DNA from: Mycobacterium sp. OAS707
Lineage (GTDB): Bacteria; Actinomycetota; Actinomycetes; Mycobacteriales; Mycobacteriaceae
Assembly (NCBI RefSeq): GCF_014873705.1
Contig: NZ_JADBDS010000006.1
Span: forward strand, 490,799-554,798
Direction: 5' to 3'
Length of the DNA: 64,000 bases
The notes beneath the pieces were generated by a model. That model worked only from the letters and a program-made list of their open reading frames with translations. It ran no database searches and was not told the origin of the DNA. This document shows, in pieces, positions 63,068-64,000 of the stretch. Position numbers and translations under genes: made by a program. Position 1 is the first letter of the stretch. Each line of letters begins with the position of its first letter.

Positions 63068-63564
63068 TCGCGGCGGTGGACGAGAGGTTTGACCAGGCTC
63101 TGCTGCGTCAGGCGTTCGGCTGTTTCCCGAGCGGGGTGACAGCTTTCTGCGGCCTGCTCGACGGCGTCGCCGAGGGGATGGCGGCGAGTTCCTTCACCTC
63201 GGTTTCGCTCGACCCTGCACTGGTGTCGGTGTGTGTGGCCAAGTCGTCGACCACCTGGCCGAAACTGGCACGGTTGCAGCGTCTTGGGCTCTCCGTGCTG
63301 GCAGGTGACCACGCGCCGGTGGCGCGTTCACTCGCGTCGAAGACCGGCGACCGGTTCAGCGAAGTCGACTGGATGGCGACCGACAGCGGCGCGGTCTTCG
63401 TTCACGGTGCGACGCTGTGGCTGGAGTGCGCACCGTACAAGCGAGTCGACGCCGGCGACCACGAGATCGTGGTGCTCCGGATCGTCTCACTGGCGATGTA
63501 TCCCGATGTCGCCCCGATGGTCTTCCACCGCAGCAACTTTCACGAGCTGGCCTCGACGGGTTAG
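63064..63564 (+). CDS. Flavin reductase-like (split-barrel) FMN-binding protein
   Basis: A 166-residue flavin-reductase-domain protein: LRQAFGCFPSGVTAFCG, GMAASSFTSVSLDPALVSVC and FHRSNFHEL near the C-terminus. It resembles the small NAD(P)H:flavin oxidoreductase partners of two-component monooxygenases. It overlaps the flavodoxin-fold reductase by GTGA at 63064, so two unrelated FMN reductases are made together, presumably serving the three FMN monooxygenases. The frame is open to 63022 but GTG 63064 fits the family start. Confidence 0.88.
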   Translation: MIAAVDERFDQALLRQAFGCFPSGVTAFCGLLDGVAEGMAASSFTSVSLDPALVSVCVAKSSTTWPKLARLQRLGLSVLAGDHAPVARSLASKTGDRFSEVDWMATDSGAVFVHGATLWLECAPYKRVDAGDHEIVVLRIVSLAMYPDVAPMVFHRSNFHELASTG

Positions 63565-63565
63565 G

Positions 63566-64000
63566 TCAGGCCGCGCCGTCTTCTGGACCTGCCCGACTTT
63601 CGTTGTCGCCGTTGGGGCTTGGCGTATCTAGATCGTCTTCGGGTGGTCGGTGGAGTCGTTCGGGGCGGTGGTAGTCGTTGGTGCGGGCTTGGCCGGTGTC
63701 CAGGTGTGGGGGTGGGATCCATTCGACGTCGTTGGTCGCGTTGATGCGGGTGCTCCAGCCGTCGGGGCCGACCATGCGGTTATCGGGTCCGCACGCTAGG
63801 GCGAGGTCGTTGATGTTGGTTTGGCCGTCATCGGCCCAGTCTTGGGCGGCGTGGTGGACTTGGCTGCCGTAGGCGCCCACGGTGCAGCCGGGTTTGGTGC
63901 AGCCCCCGTAGCGGGCGATGAGCATGATCCGCTGCGCCGCCGAGGCCACCCGCCGTGAGCGGAACAGGTCCAGTGCCGATCCGGTGGCCTTATCGAACAC
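63566..64000 (-). CDS. HNH endonuclease / 13E12-repeat (DUF222) family protein, C-terminal part (cut by window edge)
   Basis: The last 144 residues of a minus-strand gene that begins beyond 64000. ALDLFRSRRVASAAQRIMLI is followed by the HNH core GGCTKPGCTVGAYGSQVHHA, DWADDGQTNINDLALACGPD and a Pro/Asp-rich tail. Members of this REP13E12/DUF222-HNH group are abundant in mycobacteria and often mark mobile or repetitive loci. The N-terminal DUF222 part is not visible. It ends 1 nt from the flavin reductase stop, convergent. Confidence 0.88.
   Translation of the reverse strand: MFDKATGSALDLFRSRRVASAAQRIMLIARYGGCTKPGCTVGAYGSQVHHAAQDWADDGQTNINDLALACGPDNRMVGPDGWSTRINATNDVEWIPPPHLDTGQARTNDYHRPERLHRPPEDDLDTPSPNGDNESRAGPEDGAA

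Overview
The window is a high-GC actinobacterial chromosome segment, almost certainly from a Mycobacterium/Mycolicibacterium-type organism. The conserved genes, read left to right, are mazG, mfd, a TetR regulator, tRNA-Gln, glmU, prs, arsC, an LpqT-like lipoprotein, rplY, pth, a pks16-type adenylating enzyme, ispE, ksgA, rpfB, tatD and metG. This is the M. tuberculosis Rv1007c-Rv1021 neighbourhood in inverted order, recalled from memory and not searched. Coding density is very high, and many genes overlap by 4 bases (ATGA/GTGA). No gene-free stretch exceeds 300 bases.

Region 1 (1-13301) is housekeeping: transcription-coupled repair, UDP-GlcNAc and PRPP synthesis, ribosomal protein bL25 and peptidyl-tRNA hydrolase. 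A deacetylase-glycosyltransferase fusion with a Pro-rich membrane partner and an SDR gene interrupt it. Region 2 (13302-21669) is accessory: an Fe-S oxidoreductase with an operator-like palindrome, an SDR/VOC/flavin monooxygenase operon, a DrrAB-type ABC exporter and a lipase-maturation-factor-like protein.

Region 3 (21734-41668) is the most striking part. It is a roughly 20-kb biosynthetic cluster, 17 genes on the + strand plus larC on the - strand, lying between pth and pks16, which are near neighbours in M. tuberculosis. It combines five things. (a) A CreE/CreD-like pair is expected to make nitrous acid from aspartate. (b) Dedicated chorismate supply and amination are encoded by DAHP synthase, an anthranilate/ADIC synthase and its amidotransferase. 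(c) Three ATP-grasp ligases of two classes, an AMP-forming ligase and an aminotransferase are present without an NRPS or carrier protein. (d) LarE, LarB and LarC, the enzymes of nickel-pincer nucleotide cofactor synthesis, are present without a recognisable LarA. (e) A DUF362 protein carries a His-Lys-His spacing resembling the LarA cofactor site. A one-Cys relative of the mycothiol-dependent nitroreductase and a metal-dependent cyclase are also present. A 63-nt element occurs twice, each copy exactly 94 nt before a start codon. My working model is a nitrogen-nitrogen or nitroso/diazo-bearing small amide, with a nickel-pincer enzyme in its pathway or supply.

Region 4 (41770-50133) returns to the core: pks16, ispE, a small soluble Ser/Thr kinase, ksgA (apparently CTG-started), rpfB, tatD and metG. 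Region 5 (50196-63564) is a catabolic-looking island. It has three FMN-dependent luciferase-like monooxygenases, a degenerate RibBA-like protein, two MFS transporters, a GntR/UTRA regulator, an oligopeptide-type ABC importer without a binding protein, and two flavin reductases. The right edge cuts an HNH/13E12-repeat family gene.
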